The translations under genes were made by a program, and so were the position numbers. Below, one piece after another: positions 21,401-30,165 of a stretch of 64,000 nucleotides of DNA. Source of the stretch: Macrosoma leucophasiata (Eukaryota > Arthropoda > Insecta > Lepidoptera > Hedylidae); NCBI GenBank assembly GCA_036365455.1, contig JAWQUS010000022.1, forward strand, positions 4,712,001-4,776,000, read 5' to 3'. Positions within the stretch are counted from its first letter, which is position 1, and each line of letters opens with the position of its first letter. The notes beneath the pieces were generated by a model. That model saw nothing but the letters and a program-made list of their open reading frames with translations. It ran no database searches and was not told the origin of the DNA.

Positions 21401-23733
21401 GTGAAAATCTGTGAACTGCATGCTTGATTACCACCATCATTACATAAAAAAGACTATTTCAATAACACCAATACCAATCGTTGTCCGTAACAACAAAAAA
21501 CTAAACCAATTTTTTTCTTGCAGACTTCCCCGGCTTGTGCTTCGCGTCCACTCGGTGCGCGACGGTCGAGCCCGGCAACACCTGGGACCTCGCCCCCTTC
21601 TGCGGCCGCAGCACCTGTGTCGTGAGCGAAGACCAGCCTCCAAGACTGCTCGAGCTGGTCGAAGACTGCGGCCCGCTGCCGTTGGCTAACCCCAAATGCA
21701 AACTGGATTCCGGTACGATTTTTTATGTTTTTTTACGTCATTAGGTTGACAGACAAGCACACAGGCTACATGATGGAGAGTGGTCACCGTCGCCTATTTA
21801 CATTTTTGAAGAACCCCATATTGTAGCACCGAGGGAACACCTCAGGGGGGAATTCGTTCCACAATTTGCGCGTTCTGGGAAGAAACGACCGCGAAAACCG
21901 CACCGTTGAGCACTGCCGGGTGTCCAGTCGGTGAGAGTGGAATTTCTCTATTCGGCAGGTTTTATGGTGTAGGAAATGAGACGGTGGCACTGTATCTAAC
22001 TGTTCAGCAGAGCACTCACCATTGTAGAATCGATATGAAACACATAAATTCCCTATCTCTCTGCGCAGGCTCAGATGTCTGAGCCTGTCAGTAAGTCGTG
22101 GATCGTTAACGATACGAACGGCGTGTCTTTGTAGGGAATCAAGAGGCCCAAGCTGGTATTACTATATACTTACATGTTTTTCTACACTACTACCAAACCA
22201 TCAATTTGAACTGTATGCTTGTTTGCCTCTTCATAAAAAAAAACAGGCGGAAATATACTATCAGTATGACTAAAGACCAATATGCCATTTGAGTATGTAC
22301 TATTCAAATTGCATGAATTATTACAATTTTTTCATACTGTTTTTTCAACCTTCTGTCACCTCTATCAATTCCATTTTTTTTTTGTTATTATGGCATCGCT
22401 ATTACGCATATTGCCAGTGTTAAGTAAAACGATATTTCATATTTATTAAAGCAGCGTAAAAGTTAGTTTATTATGGTCATCAAGTATAATATGTAATTAT
22501 CAAGTATATAAGTTATCAAGTATAATATGTCAGTCAAGTGAGTTACAATCAAGTTATTCGAGTAAAGCGATGGCTACTTTACCAGAACATTTACAATGAA
22601 GTTTTGGAGGCAACCTTAAAGGTCGTGTTTTCGCACTGTTATTCTATTTCACTATACACGGGCAGTGTAATAAACCTATATCAAACAAAATGCCACCAAT
22701 TTTATTCAATATAACTTAAAAATACACCAAGAAAATGAAATAAATATGAGCACCATACGCCCCTTTCAAGGTTCCCGCCAAAACTCCAATTCCATTTGTC
22801 TATAATATTATTGTGTATACAAAATGACATAACAGAAAAAGTTATCTCCATTATGCCACGTAATACGAGTGACACAGATTTTCTGCTCTAATAATTTAGT
22901 TATAAAAACTGGTGTTGTGGTAATAAGTGTGGAATGACCACCTTATTATTACCAAACTACTATAATTTAAATACCGTGACCGTGTAATACCTACTAATAC
23001 TACGCTGAGTTCGATTCCTGGGTCGGGGACTATCAGAGATAACGATGTAAAATCCTTTATCTCTGGTTCTATAGGGATTTTTCCATTTTCTGAAAGTTTC
23101 CCAGTACCTCTGAGTTTGGTAATGTACCCGGAGATGTCAACAGGCTCGCCACCTGTTACATGAGCCAAAACGTAACCGGCGAATCGTGGGTGTTAGCAAG
23201 TATGCTTGAATGCATGCATTTACCTCTTCGGCGATTACGTGAAGTTACGTAAATATCGTGATATTTTTTTTTATGTAATGTAGGCATGCAGTTCACATTG
23301 ATGTTAAGTGATGACTGCAGCCTATAGACACCCACACAAAGACCAAGGTCAAAATGTAGATGGGTTACCACTCCTGAGGCCTAAGGCCTATGCATCTGTG
23401 CCAGAAATTACAGGGCTGTACATTACCACCTGACCGGAACACGATAGTACTGAACTCTACCATTTAGCGGCAAGTATATTAGGTAATGCGGTGGTGCCTA
23501 CTCGAGCTCCGTCTCTGGAGCTCTCCCACCAGTAAAATACAATAAACACCAGTGTGTTTCGATTTAATAAGAATTATAATTATTTTCTTCCAGACAAGAC
23601 CAACAAGACCGCTCCCTTCCCTGGATGTTGTCCAATCTTCACTTGTGAGGCTGGCGCCAAATTGGAGTACCCCGAAGTCCCCACACCAGCTCCAGAAGAA
23701 GCAAAGAAAGAGGAAGAGAAACCTAAGGCTTAA
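6354..23733 (+). CDS. Secreted single-domain VWC (SVWC/Vago-like) protein, three coding exons
   Basis: Exons 6354-6465, 21524-21712 and 23594-23733 join in phase 1 at both junctions to give 146 residues and a stop. Residues 1-16 form a signal peptide (MKYLVALAVFALAFAA), so the product is predicted to be secreted. The mature part has cysteines at 43, 49, 64, 69, 86, 96, 112, 113 and 118, including PGCCP and a Gly-x-x-Trp at 55-58. This matches the eight-cysteine SVWC arrangement (CC-proline near the end) plus one extra cysteine, probably Cys49. The C-terminus (about 128-146) is rich in Pro, Glu and Lys. In insects SVWC proteins include Vago, an infection-induced secreted factor, and other haemolymph or cuticle-associated proteins of unknown role; which applies here is not known. 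Intron 1 is about 15 kb and packed with repeats. Confidence 0.85.
6466..9126. other. First part of intron 1, no gene seen
   Basis: AT-rich sequence without a recognisable exon or full repeat. An ORF at 7366-7656 contains a 50-bp word (around 7509-7559) that recurs at 30228-30278, so it is probably repeat-derived. A short inverted motif (TTTGTGAAATGTACA/TGTACACTTTCACAAA) lies at about 8283-8314. Confidence 0.5.
9127..9345 (-). repeat. SINE-like family A, diverged
   Basis: A minus-strand copy with AACAAGCATGCAGTTCACA, GATGTTAAGTGATGACTGCA and GGAACACGATAGTGCTGAAC blocks. It is diverged in the middle and lacks the 5' end. Confidence 0.65.
9745..9862 (+). repeat. SINE-like family A, 3' fragment
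   Basis: CTATCACTGAGACATAACAA, then CACTTAACATCAATGTGAAC and the terminal TTATTACATAAAAAA. The 5' half is missing. Confidence 0.65.
9863..10459. other. Intron sequence, no feature seen
   Basis: AT-rich non-coding sequence with no clear repeat boundaries, splice-bounded frame or inverted repeat. Confidence 0.4.
10460..10582 (+). repeat. SINE-like family A, diverged 3' fragment
   Basis: GGTAACGCATTTATATT, GTCTATAGGCTGCAGTA and a terminal TTATGACATAAAAAA identify an old copy of the family. Confidence 0.55.
11048..11287 (+). repeat. MITE-like family H copy
   Basis: Runs from CAGAGAATATGTAATAATGG to GGAGTGTCCGCGGTGTG. It contains small duplications (GGGTAGGTACCTA; ACTTCGACTTCGACG) not present in the 4188-4415 copy. 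Confidence 0.65.
11313..11536 (+). mobile_element. Short tRNA-derived fold-back SINE (family T) with 15-bp TSD
   Basis: The insert at 11328-11521 is bounded by an identical 15-bp TSD, TATGGAAGAATAGTT (11313-11327 and 11522-11536). Inside, a tRNA-like module (about 11419-11491) has a 7-bp acceptor stem (GACTTCG with TGAAGTC), a D-arm/A box (TAGCTCAGTTGGAAGAGC) and a T-arm/B box (GCGAGTTCGAGTCTCGC). The anticodon stem is imperfect. The module sits between two inverted 34-nt arms containing AAAGAAAAATGGAAAGAAAA and its complement, so the RNA could fold into a long hairpin with a tRNA-like cap. Confidence 0.8.
11537..12424. other. Intron sequence, no feature seen
   Basis: AT-rich non-coding sequence. 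No recognisable exon, and the short frames have no domain signature. Confidence 0.4.
12425..12645. mobile_element. Fold-back MITE with long imperfect arms
   Basis: The left arm begins AAAAGGATCATGGCAA and the right arm ends TTGCCATGATTCTTTT. The complementarity continues inward for about 105 nt through GGTACACGGTAAAAC, AAATATTATC and AACCTAAATAACATTTT. The loop is only a few bases. No ORF and no clear target duplication. Confidence 0.65.
12978..13232 (-). repeat. Interspersed family K copy
   Basis: The minus-strand copy runs from the AAAATCAATTGCTGTTCGTT end to the CAATACGAAGTTTGCCGG end. It matches 20166-20422 (plus), 54020-54290 (minus) and part of 43122-43240 (plus). It has no ORF; the class is uncertain. 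Confidence 0.7.
13605..13815 (-). repeat. MITE-like family H copy
   Basis: Reverse orientation, from ACACCGCGGACACTCCGCC to ATTATTACATATTCTCT. It abuts the LINE remnant at 13820-14327. Confidence 0.65.
13820..13956 (-). pseudogene. LINE ORF2 fragment (linker before the RT domain)
   Basis: The minus frame starts MLKKVKREFYQKELSDARGN and continues KETWKILKRI. This resembles the segment between endonuclease and reverse transcriptase in jockey/CR1-like LINEs (K..Y...L..A.....KTWKI). The frame then runs into family H sequence, so no RT motif remains. Confidence 0.5.
13968..14327 (-). pseudogene. LINE ORF1 (gag-like) C-terminal fragment
   Basis: Minus-strand frame. Just upstream of the first ATG the frame reads KCPVFIREK, as found directly after the last zinc knuckle in jockey-type ORF1 proteins. 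About 115 residues follow, with a basic Lys/Gln-rich end. It lies immediately upstream of the ORF2 fragment at 13820-13956 in the same orientation, consistent with one LINE that has lost its endonuclease region. Confidence 0.5.
14508..14766 (+). repeat. SINE-like family A copy
   Basis: Covers GGGCGTAGGCACCAC to CCATTACATAAAAAAAA; only the first 25 bp are missing. It interrupts the start of a family J sequence (CGGATATTGTTTTATAATGA at about 14478 recurs at 14903). Confidence 0.8.
14895..15142 (+). repeat. Repeat J, first copy of a local duplication
   Basis: From TTTAATCGGATATTGTTTTA to GGAAATAAAAAAAAAAGTAA, about 95 percent identical by eye to 15580-15830. No ORF. Confidence 0.7.
15165..15310 (-). 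repeat. Repeat family C copy
   Basis: The minus-strand counterpart of 30740-30909. It shares the GAGCTACACT, TATCTCGCGTATATTAAAC and ACCCGACGTTTCGGTCGC blocks. The segment contains its own inverted TCTCGCGTATATTAAACTAAA words in the other copy. Class not determined. Confidence 0.55.
15458..15586 (+). repeat. SINE-like family A, 5' fragment
   Basis: ACCGTATTACCTATTTTACTTGCCG to ACAGAGACATAAC, diverged; the 3' half is absent. Its left flank (about 15395-15458) recurs before the copy at 16203. Confidence 0.55.
15580..15830 (+). repeat. Repeat J, second copy
   Basis: A direct copy of 14895-15142 displaced by about 685 bp, with small indels and ending GGAAATAAAAAAAAAGTAAC. Confidence 0.7.
15846..16133 (+). 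repeat. SINE-like family A, full length
   Basis: A complete copy from TTACTGGTGGTAGAGCTCCA to TTCCATTACATAAAAAAAA. There is no in-frame coding capacity and no A/B box pair comparable to a tRNA. Confidence 0.85.
16203..16463 (+). repeat. SINE-like family A copy
   Basis: Starts in the ACCGTATTACCTTATC region and ends CCTTACATAAAATAAAAA. A diverged subfamily that shares ACAGAGACATAACAAC with the 33858 and 5600 copies. Confidence 0.7.
16464..16963. other. Intron sequence, no feature seen
   Basis: AT-rich. A short (AGAAAT)n-like run occurs at about 16653-16675; nothing else is supported. Confidence 0.4.
16964..17113. mobile_element. MITE family E with CCCTTATTCATAA ends
   Basis: The left end CCCTTATTCATAAACGTA is inverted at the right end (TACGTTTATGAACAAGGG). 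The interior, with TTTTAGCTATAGAATGCTTTG and AAATGTGCAGGAT, matches 18907-19051. 150 bp, no ORF. Confidence 0.7.
17255..17405 (+). repeat. Degenerate tRNA-derived SINE (family S), body only
   Basis: GAGATGTCAATAGACTCGCC, ACATGAGACAAAACGTAA and TTCGGGAATACAGGCG match the body and 3' end of the SINE copies at 32612-32925 and 53534-53842. The tRNA head is missing. Confidence 0.5.
17797..17895 (+). repeat. SINE-like family A, 5' fragment
   Basis: TTACTGGTGGAAGAGTTCCAG to AGCACTATTGTGTTTTCGTG, then unrelated AT-rich DNA. Truncated on the 3' side. Confidence 0.65.
18086..18127. repeat. Perfect inverted repeat, 19-bp arms
   Basis: AAACGTAAGTACTCGTTGA is followed by a 4-base CGTA spacer and the exact reverse complement. 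Confidence 0.8.
18907..19051. mobile_element. MITE family E, second copy
   Basis: CCCCTTATTCATAAATGTA at the left and ACGTTCATGAATAAGGGGG at the right, with the same interior as 16964-17113. Both copies lie in intron 1 within 2 kb. Confidence 0.7.
19052..20165. other. Intron sequence, no feature seen
   Basis: AT-rich with poly-A/T runs. No exon, inverted repeat or known family boundary is supported. Confidence 0.4.
20166..20422 (+). repeat. Interspersed family K copy
   Basis: Plus orientation from TAGCTGACCCGGCAAACTTC to CAGCAATTGATTTTTATATA. The internal frame 20191-20424 is an artefact of the repeat. Confidence 0.7.
20925..21110 (+). repeat. SINE-like family A, two diverged 3' pieces
   Basis: GGGGCAACGCATTTATATTTTG to TTACTTACCATCAAC, then a second diverged AACGCATCTGCATTTTGACG block. 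Old fragments. Confidence 0.5.
21133..21406 (-). repeat. SINE-like family A, full length
   Basis: A minus-strand copy from the poly-T tail to GGAGCTCTACCACCAGTGAAAA. It ends 118 bp before the acceptor of SVWC exon 2. Confidence 0.8.
21410..21452 (+). repeat. SINE-like family A, terminal 3' fragment
   Basis: GTGAACTGCATGCTTGATTA then CATCATTACATAAAAAA in the opposite orientation to the abutting copy 21133-21406, forming an inverted pair. Confidence 0.6.
21524..21712 (+). CDS. SVWC-like gene, exon 2 (first six cysteines)
   Basis: The acceptor TTTTTTTCTTGCAG ends at 21523 and the donor GTACGA starts at 21713. The exon encodes residues 38-100, with the Gly-x-x-Trp and Cys43, 49, 64, 69, 86 and 96. 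Its GC content is far above that of the flanks. A LINE remnant begins about 22 bp after the donor. Confidence 0.85.
21735..22170 (-). pseudogene. Jockey-like LINE 3' end (RT C-terminal region)
   Basis: The minus frame 21784-21990 reads RFSRSFLPRTRKLWNEFPPE and RCYNMGFFKN, a hallmark of the C-terminal region of jockey-type LINE polymerases. The preceding frame (about 22000-22165) gives HAVRIVNDPRLTDRLRHLSL-like sequence. Frame changes and truncation make it a pseudogene. Confidence 0.7.
22380..22798 (+). mobile_element. Non-autonomous family I element, fullest copy
   Basis: From TTTTTTTGTTATTATGGCATCG to GGTTCCCGCCAAAACTCC, closely matching 41695-42112 across about 400 bp. It contains ATCAAGTATAATATGT tandem words near 22480-22530. 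No ORF. Confidence 0.7.
22950..23262 (+). mobile_element. tRNA-derived SINE family S, 5' diverged
   Basis: The B box GAGTTCGATTCCTGGGTCGG is intact but the A-box part is eroded. The body TTATCTCTGGTTCTATAGGG, TTTTCCATTTTCTGAAAGTT and the 3' end CGGCGATTACGTGAAGTTACG identify the family. Confidence 0.7.
23263..23536 (-). repeat. SINE-like family A, full length
   Basis: Minus strand from TTTTTTTTTATGTAATG to GGAGCTCTCCCACCAGTAAAA, ending 57 bp before the SVWC exon 3 boundary. Confidence 0.8.
23594..23733 (+). CDS. SVWC-like gene, exon 3 (CC motif, acidic tail, stop)
   Basis: The acceptor TTATTTTCTTCCAG ends at 23593. The exon supplies PGCCPIFTC (Cys112, 113, 118) and the Pro/Glu/Lys tail ending KPKA before TAA at 23731-23733. 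A polyadenylation hexamer AATAAA overlaps the stop at 23733-23738; several later hexamers exist and the used site cannot be told. Confidence 0.85.
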
Positions 23734-26700
23734 ATAAAAAAAAAATAGAATTAATTATCTGTGCAAACAGTGTCAAAATTCGCGCGTTTTGCGACAGCTT
23801 TATTTTATAATTTATTTCATTCCTATTTCGACATGGAACAAAATAACGTTCGGCCTAGTGATTCCAATAATTCAATTTCCAGATGCTTTCTATTTGATTA
23901 CCTCAATGGGATAACAATGTACTAAATTCAAAGGCCGTTTCCTTCCTGGTTTTTGTTGAAAACTGTTACAAATCAGACACCATTGTTGGAAAAGAATGGT
24001 CTGTATGGTACATTCTATTAATGTACCGGCACATTTTGTGTGTCGATTTTTTTAGAAGTTGATCGGCTTTTTTCTTGAATACTGCCTATTATACGTAAGG
24101 TTTGTGATATTGATACAATAGTAATAGAAAAGTTATTCAATAAAAAATACAAAATTTCTACAAGTGACTTTAATTTACCCTTCCATTTCAACTTAATGAT
24201 ACACAATTTTATTTAACTCAATATTTTATTTGGGAATAATCAATCTCATAAGTATAATAATAAACACACAATACATTATGATTGTCAACACTTTATAATA
24301 CGTGTATAATATGAACATACAGCTAATTGCTTTAAAAGATTTAAAAATTAAACATAATTCGTGTTTACATTCATAGTTTCACACCAATAATGTATTTAAT
24401 TCAAGAGAAGCATATAAATGAAATAAGACAAAGCCAATATAATCTGTACTTAAAAACCCAACAGTCTATAAATACATTTTTAACCTTTCTATATCTAAAC
24501 ACTGATTCCTTAACTGTTACATGATATTATTACATATAATTTTAAAACGTTATATCATTAACTATACGTTAAAATAATCAACTATATTGTTAAAATCACA
24601 ATTCTCCTAATCAATAACATTTAAATACAGTATTGCACAAAATAGACACCGATCGCATACATTAACATCGTTTGAGCTGTTTTCTGAACGATACACAAGC
24701 TGTCAAACATACAAAGATGGAGATCTATGACATTTATAAGCGCGCGAAGTTTATGACAGATCGTTATTTTTTCTACAAACTTTTTTACTAAACTGTCGAA
24801 CACTACATTACGTCGAAGTTTAATAGAAAATCTTTATTTTGGCGGTAAATTATTAATAAATAGATAAGAATTGGAACCACTTTGTGCTATGAAGAATAAG
24901 TAGCTTAGCTGTAGAGTAGTTAAAAATAATTTCACTCATGCTGCGAAAAATATAGATATCTCTTTTTTATTTAGAATATTTCATGAAAATATATCTTCGT
25001 CGAAGGCGTAATTTGAAAACGAAATTTTTTGATATGTTACAATATTGTACATCACAATTGTCGGAAATAGAAGCATTTGTTTGTTAATAAAATAAACGAC
25101 TTATGAGGCACAAGTCATTTGTGGCGGCCTTAAAAATACCGCTATTGAAATTAAAAAATATATTTACGAGTAGAAAGCAATAAAGAGGTAGTACACGGAA
25201 GATTGAAAGTGAATAAAACTGTATCTCTACACGAATCTCAAGGTTTTTCCATTCGCATTAATGCACGAAAATATTACTAGTTTTTTTTTAATAATATATA
25301 CATTTATAGAATAATTCCTCTCATTTTTGACCTTTCAAAATTTTTACTTACAATATTTTTTTTTTATTTTTACTCTCCTACCATTACCCAGGATATGCTT
25401 CAAATATAATGTGAAAACAATGCACACGAGCTTACAACTAGATACGCTTTAGCATTTTAAAAATCAACAGTTTAAAATGCATAGCAAAAATAATGAAAAA
25501 GCACTTTCGGACCCAAGGTATCAAGACCCTTTGCCATGCCAAAAACCCGAGAGTAAAAAATAGTTTTCAACATTTTTTTAGCTAAGTTCTGAGTCTATGA
25601 CAACATCGATTACTGAGCCTTAGAAATGTCAGGTGTAACAAAAAAGTTGGTTGCTCTAGTTTTGTCATGCTCCCATTTCTGAGCTTATAAATACCAAATA
25701 AGCGATAAACTCGACAAATGAGGCACACATTTTTCAAACTAGTCCACTATGACGGAATAAATTACAACACCCAAACGGTAACCCATTGGCTCAGAAAACT
25801 ATATCTAGGACTATCATAGGACTATTGTATCTTATTTTTTTCTAATTACATGTTTTTTGTTCGCATTCTAAAATCGTTTGAAGCTCTGTTCGGAGGGGTT
25901 TTTGAAAGGAAAAACACAACTGTCAACTGTCAAAATTACGATTAAGTCCTTAACACACTTGCAACTAATTCACTTAACGAACTGTCTACTTACCTAAACA
26001 ACAAGCTACTGGTATGTAGGTACATCTATAAATATACTACATTTTTTCACTATAAAACTTTTATAAATGTATACAATATAACAATATTGTTTTTTCGGAT
26101 TTCAACATCGATTTGAACTAACGGAATGTTATGCTTCATAACAACAACAAGCTTCTAATATTTCTTTTATTTTAAATTAAAAAAAAAAGTGTAAAATAAC
26201 GCTGTACACAATACTGTTTTTTTTTCAAATGTAACAAAAAATAACTGACCAGCGGCTTCGATACGCCATTTTGTACCATTTACTCCCCTAAAATTGACCA
26301 TCCCTCAATCTTTGCCTTAATTTAAATTTAACATTTAATTTAGAATGTCAAAATTACCTACACTTTAGGTATTAAATTTAAGTACGAAAAAATAATACAT
26401 ACATTTTAAAGGAAATTTCTGAAAAACAAACTAATATTTTGGCAGTTTTTAAGGTTAATTTTGAAAAGAATCACTATAGTATCGGCTATTGAAATAAAAA
26501 CTAAATAATTACACAGAAAGTTTCTACTATCTTTGTGCGATTTGAACATCGACATTTTCATACATTTCCTACGATTTAACAATAAATTTATTTAATAATA
26601 ATATATTTCTAACAATTTATTAAAAATCTTAACATTGATCGTCCAACCTTTATAACTTAAAACGTCAATTAGAAGAATAAGATTTTAGATTAGAAAGTAC

Positions 26701-27469
26701 GATAGTTCGCCATTGTCAGAATTTGATTGTGACGTCATTGTTTTGACAGATATTCGTCAATCGTCAGATCATAAACACAACATTTTGACACATATTGACA
26801 GTTTCACTCGTTGAAAGTGATTTTGTTTTGTATAGTTATATTTTTGCTGATATTGCTATTGGTTTGCAGTAGCCATTAAAGCCTATTTCACAAACATTCA
26901 GTATTTATTAAATTTATAGATGAATGAAATATATATATGAGCATACTTCTGTTTGTATTTATTTAGATTGTCACAATTTCATCAAAATAATTTAATGGTT
27001 GTGTAAAAGGCTCAAGAACATAAACCACTAACAGTAAAAATAAACATTCCTAGAATTAACAATGAATGCAGCAATTTTATAAAAAAATAAATGTATTATC
27101 ATACACCATAGAAACGATCTTTACTTATATGAAAAAATAAGGCTAAGCGCATACTGTGGTGCTTATTTTAATTTTGCGTGCGAAATAATAATGTGGGTAC
27201 CTACCGTGCATTAATATTATGCCATTAATACTATGTGTATTATTATTCTTGCGGGCAATATGAATCATTTACCTATGGCACTGATGACTGGCCGACCAGT
27301 GCACTATTTGGACACACCTACCTACCTACAGATTGTAAAATGAATAAAATGATATTAACACTGACACGTAATATTCTGTAAATTCAATGACAATGGTGTG
27401 TACAAATTGTTAAATTGCATTAATATTGTCAAATAAGATAAGAGATAGATTAGAATAGGAGATAAAAAT
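23734..27469. other. Repeat-poor AT-rich block, probable 3' UTRs of convergent genes
   Basis: No ORF with a domain signature and almost none of the interspersed repeats common elsewhere. The block lies between the SVWC stop (23733) and the Syt7 stop (30065, minus strand). Long 3' UTRs, especially for Syt7, would explain it; this is inference. Confidence 0.4.
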
Positions 27470-27600
27470 ATACAGTTCACATTGATGGTTAGACCTGCCT
27501 GACGTCTAAGTTGGTGTGCCTCTATGCCGGAAATTACAAGGCCGCAAATTACCACCTACTAGAACACGATAGCGCTGAATGCTATCATTTAGTGGCAAGA
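27470..27600 (-). repeat. SINE-like family A fragment
   Basis: ACAGTTCACATTGATGGTTA, TGCCGGAAATTACAAGGCCG and GAACACGATAGCGCTGAATG blocks, with an internal deletion. Minus strand. Confidence 0.65.
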
Positions 27601-28273
27601 AGATCATACATATTTTGTTTAATGTAATATATAATGTGAGCTTCCGCAGTTTCTTATATTAGAAAGAGAGGGCTTAGATTCTACTCTCATCGATTGCTCG
27701 GTAAAGTATGTAGATAAAGACCGTCTACACCCGTTCCATTAAAAAATATATACATCTCAAAAATAATCAATAACCATAGTGTGCACTTAGCCTTAGTTTA
27801 ATTCGTTTTTTCGCGTGTGTTAAAATTGCTTTCTAACACGCATTTAAATTAATCTATTGTACAATACGACAAAATAAAAGACACAAGTAATCAATTAGGA
27901 CTGAAACCATTCCACATTAGACATAGAATCTAAATAAAAAAAAACTTTCACTTAAAAAACGTTACGCAATTGAAGTCACGGAAATTTTCGGGTTTGTTAT
28001 TACATGTTTTTCTATTATGTTTTAAAAACGAATGTAATGTAAATTAAAAAAAACGTCAATCTCGTTTACTATTACTATTTATGACTTACAATGTAATAAT
28101 AAACATAATTATAAGTAATTTTACACAAGAATATAATTATTTATACTTCGTAAAAATAACGGCTCTGAGAGCCCTTTGCGCTTGCTGATTCGGCTGAATG
28201 GAATATGGCCGTTTCAAGACGAGATATCTTTATTTAAAAAAATACTATAAGATAGAAAAATACTTTATAAACC

Positions 28274-28573
28274 CATAGAGCAACACGGGCTACCGGCCAC
28301 GGACCGGAGGGGAGCAATATGCAGGCTTTCCCCTCTGTCAAAGTACAAGCACAAGTATGCCTATACCTATCGCCTAGATGTTTAAATGTGTGCATGAAAT
28401 TCTTTATGTATTTTGTTGAAGTCAAGGTGTGAGTTTCGTAGTAATAGACGATTTTTGTAGCGTGTGTGTGTCACATGCATTTCGCCCGCAAAAAATGACA
28501 GACTGTTTTGCATCGGTAATAAACGTTATATCCGCTCCGGTCCGCCGAGGCCGGTGGCCCGTGATGCTCTATG
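28274..28573 (-). mobile_element. MITE family P with CATAGAGCAACAC ends
   Basis: Begins CATAGAGCAACACGGGC and ends GTGATGCTCTATG (inverted). The interior, with AAGTCAAGGTGTGAGTTTCG and GACTGTTTTGCATCGGTAAT, matches 45700-45992 in reverse orientation and 55204-55744 in the same orientation. Possible eroded 8-bp TSD (TATAAACC/ACTAAGCC, 5 of 8). Confidence 0.75.
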
Positions 28574-30064
28574 ACTAAGCCCAAAGACGTTTTACAAATA
28601 GACGCGTTGTTTGTTTTTCTATGACATTAATCAATCAGCCAGGTTGCCTGGTTCTTCTCAGTTAGGTATTACGAAAAGTAAATTCCACCATTACAAAAAA
28701 ATACAAAATTTTAAGAATTGCAAATGTGTAAATGAAAATATTATTTATGTGTAATATGAAATTCAATAATTATTTATTTAATTGATAATAATGTTAATTA
28801 TATAGTTTATGTTTTTTGTAAAATAAAATTATATGTGTGCACATTAACTTCTGACGTGTAACATAAATAAGTTACCAATGTGTACTAATTTCTATTTATA
28901 AACCGATTTGACATATAGCTTTCTTTTTCTAGGCGGAATGTATGATACAATTTTTAAGTGTCAATATTTGTGTATTTGTAAAACATCATTCAACAAATAA
29001 AAAAGTTACATCTGTAGGTATATCGTAAGACAGATTGAATGTGTAAACCTATAAGGATTGTGACAACTTCATATGCAAAACAATTTCAAAAATTTAATTT
29101 CAAATTATTGCTACATTTATGTGCACAGCCTTTAGCTAGTGAGAGCGAATATGGCCAATCGTCATTTAAGGCCCTAACATACGGAGTCATGCTAATCGTG
29201 ATTGAAATTCGGTATTAACTAAACTTATTAAGTTATACCCAAGCTTTTTCTGTTCCGTTTTAAAATCGTCTTAGTAATTTAATGCAACTCTTCCATAGAT
29301 AGGTATAATAGCTCTAATTTAGTTGAGTTAGCTGGCTGGTACCATCAGATTAAGCCTGAGTGATGTTCGTTACTCATATCACAAAACTATAAATAAATAA
29401 TGATATACTTATGTTCTGGACAAATCCTTTTTTACTGGATTCCTCCATGTTATCGTGGGGTTATTCCAGTTGGAAAACTGGAACACCAGTTACCTACGGA
29501 CAATAATAAAATGCCATCATTCTGTTTCTTCCAAGGAGTCGGTATTCAGTAAAAACGACTAATAGGTTTTTGTCCAGTATGTCACCCAATTTTAGAGGAA
29601 GAAAGGATTTTATAAAGTTTTATTTTTTATTTTTGTAAGAGTTATCCTAAATCTTGAATAGGAAATATATATAAGTTTGACGTGTATCAAAAATTTTAAA
29701 CGCATGTCATCAACGCATGTTAAGTGACAAAACATTTGGAATATTAAAGTCCTGTATTTTTTTGTTTTTAATACGGGAATCGATAACAGAAGAACTTCCT
29801 TCATCATGCAATTCATTTAACCTAACATATTGTTTAATATAATCTACGCACAAAAAAAAGAAAAAAATTGACAGCTGTCAAAACTTTAAAAAAGTTCGGA
29901 AGTCGAAAGCCCGCTCAAGGTCACGCCGAAGATCGAAGTTAGAAGGGAGATTCATTTTTTTCTGCCTTTTACGTTTTTTTTGTTAACCGCTCAGTCTTAT
30001 GACGTTTTGTATTCACTTTTTTGTTATTTTTTTTTTCATTATTTTTAAATTTAAAACAACAATT
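28574..30064. other. AT-rich non-coding block, Syt7 3' UTR side
   Basis: No exon seen. Minus-strand AATAAA-type hexamers (TTTATT on plus) occur near 29618-29630, about 440 nt after the Syt7 stop, and are one possible end. A possible small inverted-repeat element with CTGGACAAA ends spans about 29413-29580 (weak). Confidence 0.35.
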
Positions 30065-30165
30065 TTACTCTGGCTTGAGACGATGCCATTGTACGATGGT
30101 CTGTCGTGGTTTCGTTATCATGTCTTGCCAGTGTTTGGTTTCCGTCGCGCCTGAGCCGTTCTTGC
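30065..30165 (-). CDS. Syt7: Syt7 last exon (C2B end, WHRL motif, stop)
   Basis: The acceptor AATTTTCAG precedes 30165. The exon reads from the split glycine codon through [15 protein letters not shown] and VQWHRLKPE to TAA (30065-30067). It is too small to stand out as an ORF and was recognised from the family's conserved C-terminus. Confidence 0.9.

Noticed and set aside
29413..29580. Small MITE with CTGGACAAA ends
   Set aside because: Only about 9-12 bp of inverted ends match and no second copy or target duplication was found.
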